The translations under genes were made by a program, and so were the position numbers. A stretch of 64,000 nt of DNA, from NCBI RefSeq assembly GCF_964340395.1, contig NC_135565.1, positions 14,119,209-14,183,208 on the forward strand. Direction: 5' to 3'. The notes under the pieces were generated by a model. The model saw nothing but the letters and a program-made list of their open reading frames with translations, searched no databases and had not been told where the DNA came from. Positions 1 to 29,864 of this stretch are shown here, piece after piece (positions within the stretch are counted from its first letter, which is position 1; each line of letters opens with the position of its first letter). Origin of the DNA: Glandiceps talaboti. Taxonomy: Eukaryota > Hemichordata > Enteropneusta > Spengelidae.

Positions 1-631
1 ACTTACCGGCTACATGGTCGTAAGTCTTAATGGATAATCAGACGAAGTGCTGATCATAATGTCTGTTGATCCTGACATCTAACGATGAATTCTAGACATA
101 TGAATTGGCATTAAGGTAACAACAACAAAGTCACAAAGCTAATAATAGTTCAAAGGCTGTTACGTCATACCTGGGAAAAAAATCAATACAGGATTGAATA
201 AACAAAAGGAACATCAGCGAAATAAATAATTTAATTTTTTCGAGTCTTTAAAAGTGTTCTTTTATATCTCCAAAGTTTATTGAAAGTGTCCATTTTTATT
301 TATGATATTATGATACGATTACCAATATGCAAAACTTTTAACCAATAAAAACAGAACGTGAAGGGTCGTAGTTAGCTCATTGGAGTAAAGTAACAACGAG
401 CAAGTTGTTCTTTTGTAAAGTACCCGATTCGATTGAAAGCAAATAAATAAATATTACTCTTCAAATGGTTAAAAAAAGAAAAGAAAAAGATGTTTCCCAA
501 ATTAGATGTCTTATGTACTTTTTTTAAAAAGTTTATCTGATCCCGAGATATATTGTAGAAATCGATAAGCTGGTGTGATGTTTAACGACACGAACAGACA
601 GTCTATGAATTACTGCAGTCTGTTGTCCAAA
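1..631. other. Upstream flank of COMMD9, no clear gene
   Basis: AT-rich sequence ahead of the COMMD9 start codon. It should hold the promoter and 5' UTR, but I see no TATA box or other confident element. Positions 1-6 (acttac) read as a good minus-strand splice donor, so the edge of a divergent gene's exon could lie here. The only reading frame compatible with it is very short, so I do not call an exon. Confidence 0.3.
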
Positions 632-3005
632 ATGGCTGACATGAACTTAGAACCACTGAATCTACTCTTAAAGGTAGGCTATTCTACCCTTTCCCTGACA
701 AAACTTAGCTGTTAAAATTCCCAATGTAACAATAACAAAGCAGAAAATGTCATGTCCACAGAAAAAAAACAGTGAACTGTCTGGGTGAGCGGGAAATCTC
801 TGATTCCTTTGTGAAATCGGAGGTCCCCTTGTTCCGACAACTTCCGTTATTGTGCATGGATATGGCGCCGCCCACTATATTTTAATGTCTGTGTGTACCC
901 CAGCTGAGCAGTGGTACTAATAAGTTCTGATACGAGAGAGTCGGTGAAAACGCGTTCAAACAAATGATGCGTCAGTAGAAATCATTAGGTGTCTAAATCC
1001 CCATTTTAAAGTTGAATTGTCAGTTTGTTTATATTACAAATGTAATATCCGAGATAGATGTTAAACCTTTCACAGTGCTCGACTCATTTTTTAAGACCCA
1101 GGAACTATGGAAGTAAAATAGGTCTTACACATTGGTTTATCCTTGGAGTATTTGTTGATTTTAAAGAAACAGACAAAATACCCCGTTTACTTATTGCCTA
1201 AATGTATGTTTTCTTAATTACAGAGAAATAGCAAATTTCTCCTATGTTAACAATAACATTTCGATAAACTGTACAACACACACTCTCCTCTCAGTCACAG
1301 TCACCTTTCAACTCACTCCTGCTTGTAGAGTCTAGAGTCAATTCTGAAGGGAAAATATGTGGTTGCAAGCAGGACTACCTTGGATCTCAAAATTATGTAT
1401 ATCAGTATAGTCTAGAGGCTAGTCATTAGGTTTGTATCTGAAAGTCTCTTTAACCACATCATGAGGAGCCTAGTCTATTTCCTATAAGGATTTACACCTT
1501 TACTCACAGTACATTTATAGTCAAAATCGTTGCTGACAGATAGCTGAGATAGTCCTGACATGCATGAGATGCAATTTAAAATTCATCCACAGCCACCCAC
1601 ACACTGGTTACATCGTTCTAACAGTTGGGATTTTACTCATTTGCATGAACAACTTTTGGTTCATAATTTCTCATTTCGCTTGACGGAGTGAAGAGATTCA
1701 AAACCCAATGGCTAGCTTCTAAACCAATATCAGTATCAGTAGAATACATGTATACATTGTTCATTTATCTGCAGTTACTGTAATGTTTTCTTTCAACAGG
1801 CAAATTCTAAAGAATTTGTTTTACGTCTGTGTGAAGATTCTTTCCTGTATAGAGATGTGTTAGAATATCCACAAACAGTATTAGACAACATATCAGTGAC
1901 ATTATCAATTCAACACAATGCTGCTAAACAGGTAAGATAGAACTAGATGAATAATGATACATATATTATCACATAAATACGTGCATATCTTCTACTGTGT
2001 GACGTCAAACAGGGGTGATTTCAGAGCATATCACCCCTGTTCTACCGAACTATTTTTTCTCCGTACTGTTCGAGTGCTCGTGTCAATCCTACGCTACGAT
2101 CAAGTTTATCGTAATAATTATGTGCTTTCAAAACGTAAATGCATACATTACGTTACATATATCCTTGGATGACATGAGTTTGATACGTAGAAGTCCTTTT
2201 ATTTTAATTTGATACATCTTATTCTATTTAAAAATCACGTAGATTATCGATGTAGCAGCCCGGCCGGCAAGCTTACTTCCGATTTTCCGTCGAGCTCAGA
2301 TCTCCGAACTTACACAACCCGAGAAAATATGATTAAAATGACGGCACAAAAGTCGTATTCAGACAATTCTACTTACGTTTTAAACTAAATTCGATATAAC
2401 ATGTACATCACAAGGTTATAACCGATAATTTTGGTTGAGAAACCACACTACAGTATGACCGATACCATACATATGGTAAGCTTGACCTCGCGACAGGTCA
2501 CGCGATTATGTAATTTGCATAGCCATCGGGCACCATTTTTTAATACGCGATGAAGAATATAGTGCGATGAAATGATGCAGTATTCGTAAAATACGATTTA
2601 AAATTTTAGAAAAATACGGGGAAATACTTAGTTATGTGATAAATATATAATCCCATGAAATCAATGTTAGTTTTACGTCATAATGCTCCTCGTATGATTC
2701 CGCGGACTACAAATTCTCGCCTACCGGCTCGAATTTGTATTAGTCCGCGGAATCATACTCGGAGCATTATGACGTAAAACTAACATTGATTTCATGGGAT
2801 TATATATAAGTATCAACTGATATCATACACCCCACACAAGCCAAGTTGAAAAGGTCTGAACTGAAAATATGGGACAGAAAAACCGGATTGAAATATTTTT
2901 GAAAAATCACAATAAATAAATGTATACCTCACAGAGACCAGCATCAGCACCACCACCACCACCACCACCACCACCACCAGCATTATCACCACCACTGCCG
3001 CCACC

Positions 3006-3052
<47 letters not shown>

Positions 3053-6000
3053 CTCTGTCAAGTGTTTTATGATATACCCACAATAATTACAGAAGTACTT
3101 ACTGACAGAGCTTGGTGAGACTCAATTAAGAGATAGCATAAACTATTAACGTTATAAACACCAAAAGTATGAAATTTTACAGGTTTTGGAAACAAGTGAT
3201 AAATTAGATTGGAATGGACTGTCTACCATCAATGTTCATCACCTTTATATCTTTATGTTTTCTTCTTCAGATGCTGAGATGTTTAAGTTCTTTAATCCAA
3301 TGTGCAATATTTGAAGGCTGTTCTGATATAACATCAATACATGCATTATTTCCAGGTAGGTTTGTGAGACATATTTTGATGGAGGGATGGAGGGAAGGGA
3401 TGAATTGGTGGGCGTGTGGGTGGGCGTGAATGTTTGTTGGGTGGGTGGGTGGGTGGAAGGATGGATGGATGACAGCAAAATACTAAAATGTCATACTGTG
3501 CAATGTGTTTTTATGTGCTAGGAATGATCATGCCCTCATTTGTGTAAAATTTGCATGTAGGTATGCACTAATGTTTTTTTTTAGTATTGCACTGCCAGTG
3601 AAAATACCACAAGTGTAATACTAATAATAATGATAGTTTCTATTAATCCAAAGTAACATTAGAATCATATATATTTCAGTGTCCACAGCACATACAATGA
3701 AATACAAACACCAAAACTACAGAGAGACATACAGATACAGCTAATCAAGAATGTAACACTAAGACAAATAACACAAAATATACGAAAATAACTAATGCTA
3801 CAATTGTTGTGGACTTATTTGCTCACAAAATGATAAGAAGATAAAAAAAAACCCTACTGAACAGTGCCAGTATGTTTAACCATAGACCCTTCTCCATCAT
3901 CCATGTGATGGAAGGTCTATGGTTTATCTTTACTACGGAACAGTGCCAGTATGTTTATCTACATTTTGATTGATTAATCGCCCTAATTACACATACCACA
4001 AAAGTGTTTCTATATCTATTGATTGTACTGTATTGAGCTGTATGCATACTGCCATCTTAATATGTATTTCATTTTTATTTTACAGCTGATTTCCATAAAA
4101 ATCTCAAGGATTTGTTGTCAAAAATTATGGCTGAAAATTTGTAAGTAACTTCTTTCTACATGATGTCATTTCCTTCAAACAAAAACAACACATCAATAAT
4201 TCCAATAAGGGGGAAAAAATATAAACAAATCACGTAGAATTACTCTATCACTAGATTAGAGACAAGCTGTTGGATTTGAATCTTTGGATCCTAGGTGAAA
4301 TTTCAAATTGAAACAAAGCCACCCAGACAGTCATTAACATCATGTCTGTTAATCAATCGCAGAATTCTGGCAAATTGTGTTAGTGTTTATTGGGAACAGT
4401 TACACAATGTCCACATATGGTACAGTAATGTCCAAATATGGTACATTGTCAGCTCAGAATGCTACTGTCTACATCATGCTATCATGGTTTTGTATGAACT
4501 CTCTTGGTTTATGAATTGTCATTGAACTAGTCGGGGTGAAGATATCTTCAGTTTCAGACCCAATGGCTAGTCTCTAGACTATTCTATTACAGATGCATAC
4601 TTTAAAAATGACTATGGAATATTCAGTTACATACACTTTGACTTTAAGAAAGGTAAACAGTTCTAATATAGCAGTGATTTTATTGAGTTAAAGGTCGAAC
4701 TGTAGTATTGATACTAAAATTAAGATATACCACCTCAGTGAACAGAAAACTAAATCACACATTTTAACAATAGTGTACAGGACTAAATAGCACAGTAATC
4801 CAGGGTACTGTCAAATGTTAGGGGAGTCCCGGGCACTCATTGATATTCTTTCAAAAAAATGACTTTTAAAAATCAGTAAACATGGCCCAAATATGAATTT
4901 TCTCTGTAGTCTGTGCTTACTAGCTAAGAAATATTATAATGCCCATATCCTACCTTGTAATTTCAGTGCTCACAGTTTAATTCAATACAAATGTTATCAT
5001 GTGATGTATTTCACTCAGTGTTTAATGTAGAGGTGTATGAAAGCCCTTATTTTATTATCAACAATTTTGTATTGTTTTTATTTCTCTATGCAGACAATCC
5101 TGGAAAAATCGATCAGTTAACAATCAAAGTAAGTATTACAACTTTTGTAATCACCATTTGATGAGGAATGCTAAATTTCCATAGCTTGATGTGTGTGTGT
5201 GTGCATGCATGCATGTATGTATGCGTGTGTGCATGCATGTATATGTGTAGGATGTGGAAGCACGCGTGTAAGTGTGTGTGCATGTGTGCGTGTGCGTGTG
5301 TGCATGTGAAGATATACGGTACATGGTTATTCATAATATTTAGTAAATTCTCTTCATCTTACATTTCAGTTTCCTTGCCAAGACTGGTTGACTTTGATTG
5401 GAGGGTTGATTTGAAGACCTCAACAGATACTATTAGTCGCATGTCAATGCCAACATGTGTAGTACAACTCAAGGTATGTCAATGCTGACATGTGTAGTAC
5501 AACTCAAGGTATGTCAATGCTGACATGTGTAGTACAACTCAAGGTATGTCAATGCTGACATGTGTAGTACTACTCAATGTATGTCAATGCCGACATGTGT
5601 AGTACAACTCAAGGTATGTCAATGCCGACATGTGTAGTACAACTCAAGGTATGTCAATGCCGACATGTGTAGTACAAATCAAGGTATGTCAATGCCGACA
5701 TGTGTAGTACAACACAAGGTATGCAAATGCTGACATGTAGAACAACTCAAGGTATGTCAATGCTGACATGTGTAGTACAACTCAAGGTATGTCAATGCTG
5801 ACATGTGTAGTACAACTCAAGGTATGTCAATGCTGACATGTGTAGTACAACTCAAGGTATGTCAATGCCGACATATGTAGTACAAATCAAGGTATGTCAA
5901 TGCCGACATGTGTAGTATAACTCAAGGTATGCAAATGCTGACATGTAGAACAACTCAAGGTATGTCAATGCCGACATGTGTAGTACAAATCAAGGTATGT

Positions 6001-6821
6001 CAATGCCGACATGTGTAGTATAACTCAAGGTATGCAAATGCTGACATGTAGAACAACTCAAGGTATGTCAATGCTGACGTGTAGTACAACTCAAGGTATG
6101 TCAATGCTGACATGTGTAGTACAACTCAAGGTATGTCAATGCTGACATGTGTAGTACAACTCAAGGTATGTCAATGCCGACATATGTAGTACAACTCAAG
6201 GTATGTCAATGCTGACATGTGTAGTACAACTCAAGGTATGTCAATGCTGACATGTGTAGTACAACTCAAGGTATGCCAATGCAGACATGTGTAGTACAAC
6301 TCAAGGTATGTCAATGCTTCTCATCTCATCAGCATCGTCAGAGATGTACTACTTACTACTGGTCTGTTCTTTTATGTTGTGTTGCGTTGCATTGTGTTGT
6401 GTTGTGCTGTGCTGTGCTGTGCTGTGCTGTACTATGCTGTGTTGTGCTGTGCTGTGCTGTGCTGTGTCGTGTCGTGTCGTGTTGTGTTGTAGTATATGTG
6501 AACTTTACTAAATAATATTATACAGTACTTTAATAAAATTTACAAAAATCAGTACATCAAGTCCTCCGGCTTATAGGACACAAAGAATATGAAATTAAAT
6601 ACATAAGTAAATATCACATACATCTCAGATGTAAATGAAGGTAACACTAAAGTCTGTATTTGTATTTTATCTTTTAGATACAAGACACACCAAAACAAGT
6701 GGACAATGTACCTGAAGTATCATCTCTCAGTGTTGAATTGAGTAAAGAGACTTTAGATACCATGTTAGATGGACTTGGTAAAATAAGAGATCAACTTAAT
6801 TCTGTTGCTAAGAGAACCTAG
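632..6821 (+). CDS. COMMD9: COMM domain-containing protein 9 (complete, 7 exons)
   Basis: Coding exons are 632-673, 1800-1931, 3271-3355, 4086-4140, 5094-5128, 5370-5473 and 6678-6821. They sum to 597 nt (198 codons plus stop), every junction is GT/AG, and all phases agree. The human protein is, to my knowledge, also 198 residues. The start MADMNLEPLNLLLK is encoded by exon 1. The N-terminal helical part (exons 2-5) contains ADFHKNLKDLLSKIM. The C-terminal COMM domain begins near SLPRLVDFDWRVD and ends with VELSKETLDTMLDGLGKIRD. COMMD9 is a subunit of the Commander (CCC-Retriever) complex, which recycles membrane cargo from endosomes and influences copper transport and NF-kB signalling; that role is known from the family, not visible here. 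Introns hold a foldback element, a CAC microsatellite and a 35-bp minisatellite. The last exon runs straight into a 30-bp minisatellite. Recognition is secure. Confidence 0.96.
2009..2041. repeat. Short perfect hairpin with CAGGGGTGAT arms
   Basis: CAGGGGTGAT (2010-2019) and its reverse complement ATCACCCCTG (2030-2039) flank a 10-base loop in COMMD9 intron 2. The arms resemble the termini of the transposon-like element at 50494-52638, so this may be a collapsed or solo end of the same family. It is too short to be sure. Confidence 0.45.
2643..2806. mobile_element. Foldback (long inverted repeat) element
   Basis: Two arms of about 75 bp (about 2643-2718 and 2730-2806) are near-perfect reverse complements around a roughly 10-base centre. 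The arms share ataatcccatgaaatc, gttttacgtcataatgctcc and attccgcggacta. Very low divergence between the arms suggests recent insertion or gene conversion. It has no coding capacity and lies in COMMD9 intron 2. It could be a foldback MITE or the two termini of a deleted DNA transposon. Confidence 0.75.
2946..3052. repeat. (CAC)n / (CAA)n trinucleotide microsatellite
   Basis: Interrupted CAC repeats followed by a pure CAA run in COMMD9 intron 2. Open frames over it on either strand are low-complexity artefacts. Confidence 0.9.
3378..3472. repeat. G-rich tetranucleotide microsatellite
   Basis: Mixed GGAT, GGAG and GGGT repeats begin about 20 bp after the donor of COMMD9 exon 3 (3355). G-rich runs just inside an intron can act as splicing enhancers, but nothing here shows that they do. 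Confidence 0.7.
3858..3958. repeat. Hairpin flanked by 20-bp direct repeats
   Basis: An inverted repeat (arms about 3879-3899 and 3906-3923, containing ccatagacc and ggtctatgg) sits between two copies of gaacagtgccagtatgttta (about 3859-3878 and 3939-3958). The unit is small and intronic. It looks like a miniature element within a local duplication. Confidence 0.6.
4285..4570. repeat. Dispersed repeat, copy 1 (inverted match at 26385-26585)
   Basis: The stretch containing cacccagacagtcattaac, gtttattggga, gtccaaatatggtac and gtcagctcagaatgctact reappears in reverse complement at about 26385-26585. Parts also resemble 1565-1720 (gccacccacacactgg, cccaatggctag). This is a diverged interspersed family with no coding potential seen. 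Confidence 0.6.
5184..5310. repeat. TG-rich microsatellite (TGTG / TGCA / TATG)
   Basis: An interrupted TG repeat fills most of COMMD9 intron 5. The frames across it encode only Cys/Val/Met low complexity. Confidence 0.85.
5441..6315 (+). repeat. 35-bp minisatellite copying a COMMD9 exon end and splice donor
   Basis: About 25 tandem copies of a 35-bp unit that includes atgtcaatgc, acatgtgtagtac and aactcaag. The first copy is coding: it is the last 33 nt of COMMD9 exon 6 (5441-5473). Every later copy therefore repeats the exon tail and the donor AAG|GTATGT. Variants include a 32-33-bp form lacking a GTGT. A block of about 100 bp (around 5876-5975 and 5979-6075) is itself duplicated, giving a higher-order pattern. 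Reading past the true donor meets TGA at 5486-5488, so use of a downstream copy as donor would truncate the protein. Confidence 0.93.
6362..6492. repeat. 5-bp microsatellite (TGTGT / TGTGC / TGTCG)
   Basis: A pentanucleotide repeat follows the 35-bp minisatellite in COMMD9 intron 6. The long Cys/Val/Leu open frames here are period artefacts. Confidence 0.85.
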
Positions 6822-7738
6822 ATCATTAATTCTGTTGCTAAGAGAACCTAGATCATTAATTCTGTTGCTAAGAGAACCTAGGTCATTAATTCTGTTGCTA
6901 AGAGAACCTAGATTATTAATTCTGTTGCTAAGAGAACCTAGATCATTAATTCTGTTGCTAAGAGAACCTAGATCATTAATTCTGTTGCTAAGAGAACCTA
7001 GATCATTAATTCTGTTGCTAAGAGAACCTAGATCATTAATTCTGTTGCTAAGAGAACCTAGATCATTAATTCTGTTGCTAAGAGAACCTAGATCATTAAT
7101 TCTGTTGCTAAGAGAACCTAGATCATTAATTCTGTTGCTAAGAGAACCTAGATCATTAATTCTGTTGCTAAGAGAACCTAGATCATTAATTCTGTTGCTA
7201 AGAGAACCTAGATCATTAATTCTGTTGCTAAGAGAACCTAGATCATTAATTCTGTTTCTGTTGCTAAGAGAACCTAGATCATTAATTCTGTTGCTAAGAG
7301 AACCTAGATCATTAATTCTGTTGCTAAGAGAACCTAGATTATTAATTCTGTTGCTAAGAGAACCTAGATCATTAATTCTGTTGCTAAGAGAACCTAGATC
7401 ATTAATTCTGTTGCTAAGAGAACCTAGATTATTAATTCTGTTGCTAAGAGAACCTAGATCATTAATTCTGTTGCTTAGAGAACCTAGATCATTAATTCTG
7501 TTGCTAAGAGAACCTAGATCATTAATTCTGTTGCTAAGAGAACCTAGATCATTAATTCTGTTGCTAAGAGAACCTAGATCATTAATTCTGTTGCTAAGAG
7601 AACCTAGATCATTAATTCTGTTGCTAAGAGAACCTAGATCATTAATTCTGTTGCTAAGAGAACCTCGATCATTAATTCTGTTGCTAAGAGAACCTCGATC
7701 ATTAATTCTGTTGCTAAGAGAACCTAGATCATTATTGT
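6797..7738 (+). repeat. 30-bp minisatellite copying the COMMD9 C-terminus and stop
   Basis: About 31 near-identical copies of a 30-bp unit (attctgttgctaagag followed by aacctagatcatta). The first copy is the end of the COMMD9 coding sequence (codons for NSVAKRT and stop TAG at 6819-6821). Each later unit repeats that tail and the in-frame TAG. One copy near 7251 carries a 6-bp insertion. Because 30 is divisible by three, another frame stays open for the whole array with a decapeptide period, but it has no family similarity and is not called as a gene. The array forms the proximal 3' UTR. Confidence 0.93.
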
Positions 7739-7784
7739 GTATCTAGTTCTGTAGTACAACATTTGGGTAAATTGGTTTCTGTTT

Positions 7785-8050
7785 ATGGCATCAGACACAC
7801 TGTTAGAAGGTTCAGGCTAAACACTCTAAGTCCACTTAAAATTGGTTCTGGTCTTACTCACATCTGAAAATGAATGGTGACAGTTTAAGTCCGCCCAGAT
7901 CCAAGTTAGGTTAGTCACAGCAGTGTGAGGTTAACAGTCGACATTGTAAGCTGCCTCAGAATCGACTTTGGTCTTACTTTCCTTCTAAAAATGAATGTGA
8001 ACAGTTTATAAGTCAGCCATGCTAGGTTAGTCCCATCAGTGAGAGAGGTT
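7785..8050. repeat. Diverged tandem duplication of about 115 bp
   Basis: Two imperfect copies share tttggtcttact or ttctggtcttact, tgaaaatgaatg, gacagttta and ctaggttagtc or gttaggttagtc. It lies in the COMMD9 3' UTR or just beyond. No gene is seen from here to 8700. Confidence 0.5.
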
Positions 8051-8345
8051 GGACATATGGATATGGATAAGGACTGGCTATTTAGTTTGGATTTTTAATT
8101 TATAAAACAGTTTCATCATGGCTTTCAACTTGACAAATCAATGTGAAACAATATAAAACAAGTCCTTGTTTGTAACTCAATACATAACACAAAATGTGTC
8201 AAATCTTTGTTATTGTACGTACAAAATGTATTGAGTTACAAACACAGACTATGTTGTTTCACATTGATTTTTCAAGTCATGATATCATTGTTTTATAAAT
8301 CTAAAATAAATACCCCAAATCCTCATCCTACGTCCACTTTACGTC
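8050..8345. mobile_element. Palindromic MITE, copy 1
   Basis: Arms of about 130-140 bp (about 8050-8190 and 8215-8345) are diverged reverse complements. They share tttataaaacagtttcatc or its complement, caatgtgaaacaa, and gtttgtaactcaatacat. Related copies lie at 49070-49385 (full length) and 61838-61985 (right half). It is non-coding. The internal inverted symmetry and multiple copies indicate a non-autonomous DNA transposon family. Confidence 0.75.
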
Positions 8346-9236
8346 AGAACTAAGATTTAAGACAGCATAAGTTTGGAATATGATGACATTTAGGCCAACC
8401 ACATTCCAGTTTGTGATGTAATCACCAACAATTACCCATCCATAAACCCTCTGATGTATGTCAGGCCTAACACAGGTAGCACAGTTGACAAATCATATAT
8501 GAAGATTGTCCAAAAACCCCAACATTTCATAATTGTCCCCATAATGTTAAATGTAGTATGTAATTATCCTGGGATGGGATGGTGTGTGTGTGTTCTCAAA
8601 TAGTAAGAGTATATACATAATTATGTAATGTTATTTTGATTCCCCTTTTTTGATCCATGTACAATTTTAATTCTTGCTATTTTAATATCTTGTCTTTGTG
8701 TTGCAGCAATTTTTCAACCTATCAACCTAAGACAAGATATTAGTTGGTCACAATACTTCTGTGATAATTTGATGAAGATTAAAAGAAGTAAATTGGACAA
8801 TTGTAATATTAGATATATACAGACTGCACTGTATAAATTCAACATACAGTCTTATAAGACTCGGTTTCTCTGGAATAAGATATTTAACAAAAAATGACCA
8901 AAGACACTTTGATAAGAACATTTACATGGAATAAATTCTCACCATGTCACCATTTTGAATATAAAATAAATGTTTAGGGTCAGCAGCTTAGACTTGCTGG
9001 GTTATCTGAAATAATTTTTTTTCTTAATTTGGCCTTATCAAGATGAGATATCTTCCATGTCTGTAATTTCCATTATGAGGTACTGGTAATACTGTCTCAC
9101 AGTTTTTTTTATAGTCAAGAAGTAAAACTGAATGGCAGCCTCACTTCATACAGCATTGTGTTCAGTTTCAATGATGAAACATTGAGGGCCACATTCTACC
9201 GAGAAACATCAACAAAAAGTGAGATAAAATACCTCT
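8346..9236. other. Intergenic, no gene recognised
   Basis: AT-rich unique-looking sequence. AATAAA-like motifs near 8930 and 8965 could serve COMMD9 poly(A) processing. I cannot assign an end. Confidence 0.4.
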
Positions 9237-9410
9237 GACAGGGCGCCCTCACACATCAGCCAATCCATTTCATATAGCAGGCTGGTTAGGGTGAGTGACA
9301 CGACAACTTCTGACCGAGTCTATAAGGTATGCCATGACAGGGCGCCCTCACACATCAGCCAATCCATTTCATGGAGCAGGGTGGTGAGAGCAGAGCGACA
9401 TGACGTATTT
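9237..9410. repeat. 99-bp direct duplication
   Basis: The sequence gacagggcgccctcacacat with following cagccaatccatttcat occurs at 9237 and again at 9336. Each is followed by similar gcagg-gtggt-gag sequence. It is a local tandem duplication outside any gene seen here. Confidence 0.8.
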
Positions 9411-9892
9411 TACAGTCTACATCTGATAGTGTGAGTCTGTCTAATTTAGTGTAAATGATAAACCATGGTGGATTGGTGTAACCTGATCTATAGTATAAAC
9501 AGTGAGCACAAAATTTGAACGATCAGCTCAGATTTGATGTTTCTTGGTTGAAAGTGTGGTGGTGTTTATCAAACATTTGATCATTCTAAGTGAAGACAAT
9601 TATAATTTCCACAATATTATTTGAAGGCAACCTTATAGAGTTTGATTAAAATCATGTTTGTGAATCTCAGATCAACTTTTTGTCTTGGTTTCATAGATAA
9701 ATAAATATATGAATTTAAAATTATACATTGGTGTCAATTGATGTTCAAACGTTGATGTACATTGACCATGTATGTTTAAATGACTACCTGTCTATCTACA
9801 TACTCTGTCTATGTCTATCTGGTTGTCTATATCAATTTGTATCTGTTTATATGTCGGTCTATTTACTACTATCTGCTCATTCATACTTATTC

Positions 9893-10195
<303 letters not shown>

Positions 10196-10412
10196 CAGTT
10201 TATGGCATGGTCGTAAACCACAGCCTCTTTTACACTTTTACGACACCGTCCAAGATGCACAACAGGGTTGCGGAAGAAATAATAAATAGCTCTGGTTTGC
10301 AAGAATGTGAAAATGTGACATTTATAATATCAAAACTGCTATACTACATCAAACACTTTCATAGAGACTGAAAGCTGATAGAAATTAAAAGACAAAAAAG
10401 TATGGCCATACG

Positions 10413-10555
10413 CAAACACACACATACATACATACATATACATACATACCGTATACATACATACATACATACATACAGACAGACAGACAGACATACATAC
10501 ATACATACATACATACATACATACATACATACATACATACATACATACATACACA
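10413..10555. repeat. (CATA)n / (CAGA)n microsatellite
   Basis: A tetranucleotide tract, mostly CATA with a short CAGA block at about 10477-10492. Confidence 0.95.
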
Positions 10556-10903
10556 CATTTTGATAAAATTACAAAATTCATATTTTCTAAGTTATTTTTT
10601 ATTTGTCCCTGCTTTCTCATCAAACACATTACTTATGTGTTCTAGTAAAACGTAAATACAATTCACATATATAAAATGGGCGACAATATGTACATGTAGC
10701 AAAAGAAAATTAACAACAATGAGGGTTTTCTAAACACTGCCCAAAATAAAATCCGGATTTTTACCGCCTGGTCAGCTAAATTGTCATAGCGCCCTCTGTC
10801 GTTTGCACACAGACATGTTTCATTCAAAACATGGCTTCTAGTCAGTGAGGACGTGATTTCTGTGTACGGATTTTAAATCGCAAAATTTTAGTCATCCGTT
10901 ATC

Positions 10904-10957
10904 ATGAAGTGGATAAAATTTACAACAGACATTGTATATACATCAGAGTATTTACAG
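10904..10957 (+). CDS. Candidate first coding exon, orphan
   Basis: An ATG opens 18 codons ending exactly at a good donor (CAG|GTAAAG), giving MKWIKFTTDIVYTSEYLQ. Upstream (10770-10900) is a more mixed-composition stretch that could be a 5' UTR or promoter. I found no compatible downstream plus-strand exon, and the region beyond 11580 is occupied by the minus-strand kinase gene. It may be a real first exon of a nested gene, a duplicated exon fragment, or chance. Confidence 0.3.
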
Positions 10958-10979
10958 GTAAAGTTTTAAAATTATTCTG

Positions 10980-11565
10980 CACACACAAATAGTTTAATAG
11001 CTAATGTGAAATTCTCAGCTGAAAATAGTATGTGTTGATGTGTGGACGATTTGACACATCAACATGTATTTCTCCAAAAATACCAAAATTATGTCACAAA
11101 ATATTCTTGGATCTACCCAAAAATGTTTTAGTGTACATCAGTACATCTAGCGACACCTGTGTAGTGTCATTTCGATTCACAATTTTTTCATAAAATATGA
11201 AAATCTGGTCCAACTTTTATGTTGACCATCAGAAGTAGTATGTATTCAGTTGTGACGTCACGACAAGCAAATCTGTCAGAAATCAAATTCTCTCAAAAAA
11301 TAGCACCAAAACTTTCTGCAAACATTTCAAAAATGTTATAACATACATCAGAGAATATAGCGACACACCTGTAGTGTGTTTTTGATTCACAAATATTTCT
11401 GAAAATATGAAAACTAGAGGAAATTTTTGTGCAGACAATGTTGTTTACAACATTAAAGTGATGACGTCACATCTCTTTGTTATCCTAAATTCCATAAAAT
11501 TCTCTGAGAATTTCACTAAAATATTTTTTATTTCTTGTAAAATGTACACCGTACTACCCGTAGTG
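10980..11565. repeat. Diverged direct repeats of about 220 bp
   Basis: Two to three degraded copies share tagcgacac-cctgt-gtagtg, gattcacaa-ttt and atgaaaa-ct. Two TGACGTCA-type motifs (about 11250 and 11463) sit at matching positions in the copies. This lies directly beyond the 3' end of the RIPK-NHL gene and is probably old repetitive DNA. Confidence 0.5.
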
Positions 11566-11579
11566 TAGAGTAGATTTCT

Positions 11580-29864
<18,285 letters not shown>

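Noticed and set aside
1-60. Minus-strand exon edge suggested by acttac at 1-6
   Set aside because: The only compatible frame has a stop about 13 codons upstream, and the window edge prevents any check.
6805-7746. A 313-codon open frame with a decapeptide repeat
   Set aside because: It is the off-frame reading of a 30-bp minisatellite derived from the COMMD9 3' end. There is no ATG at its start and no non-repeat sequence.
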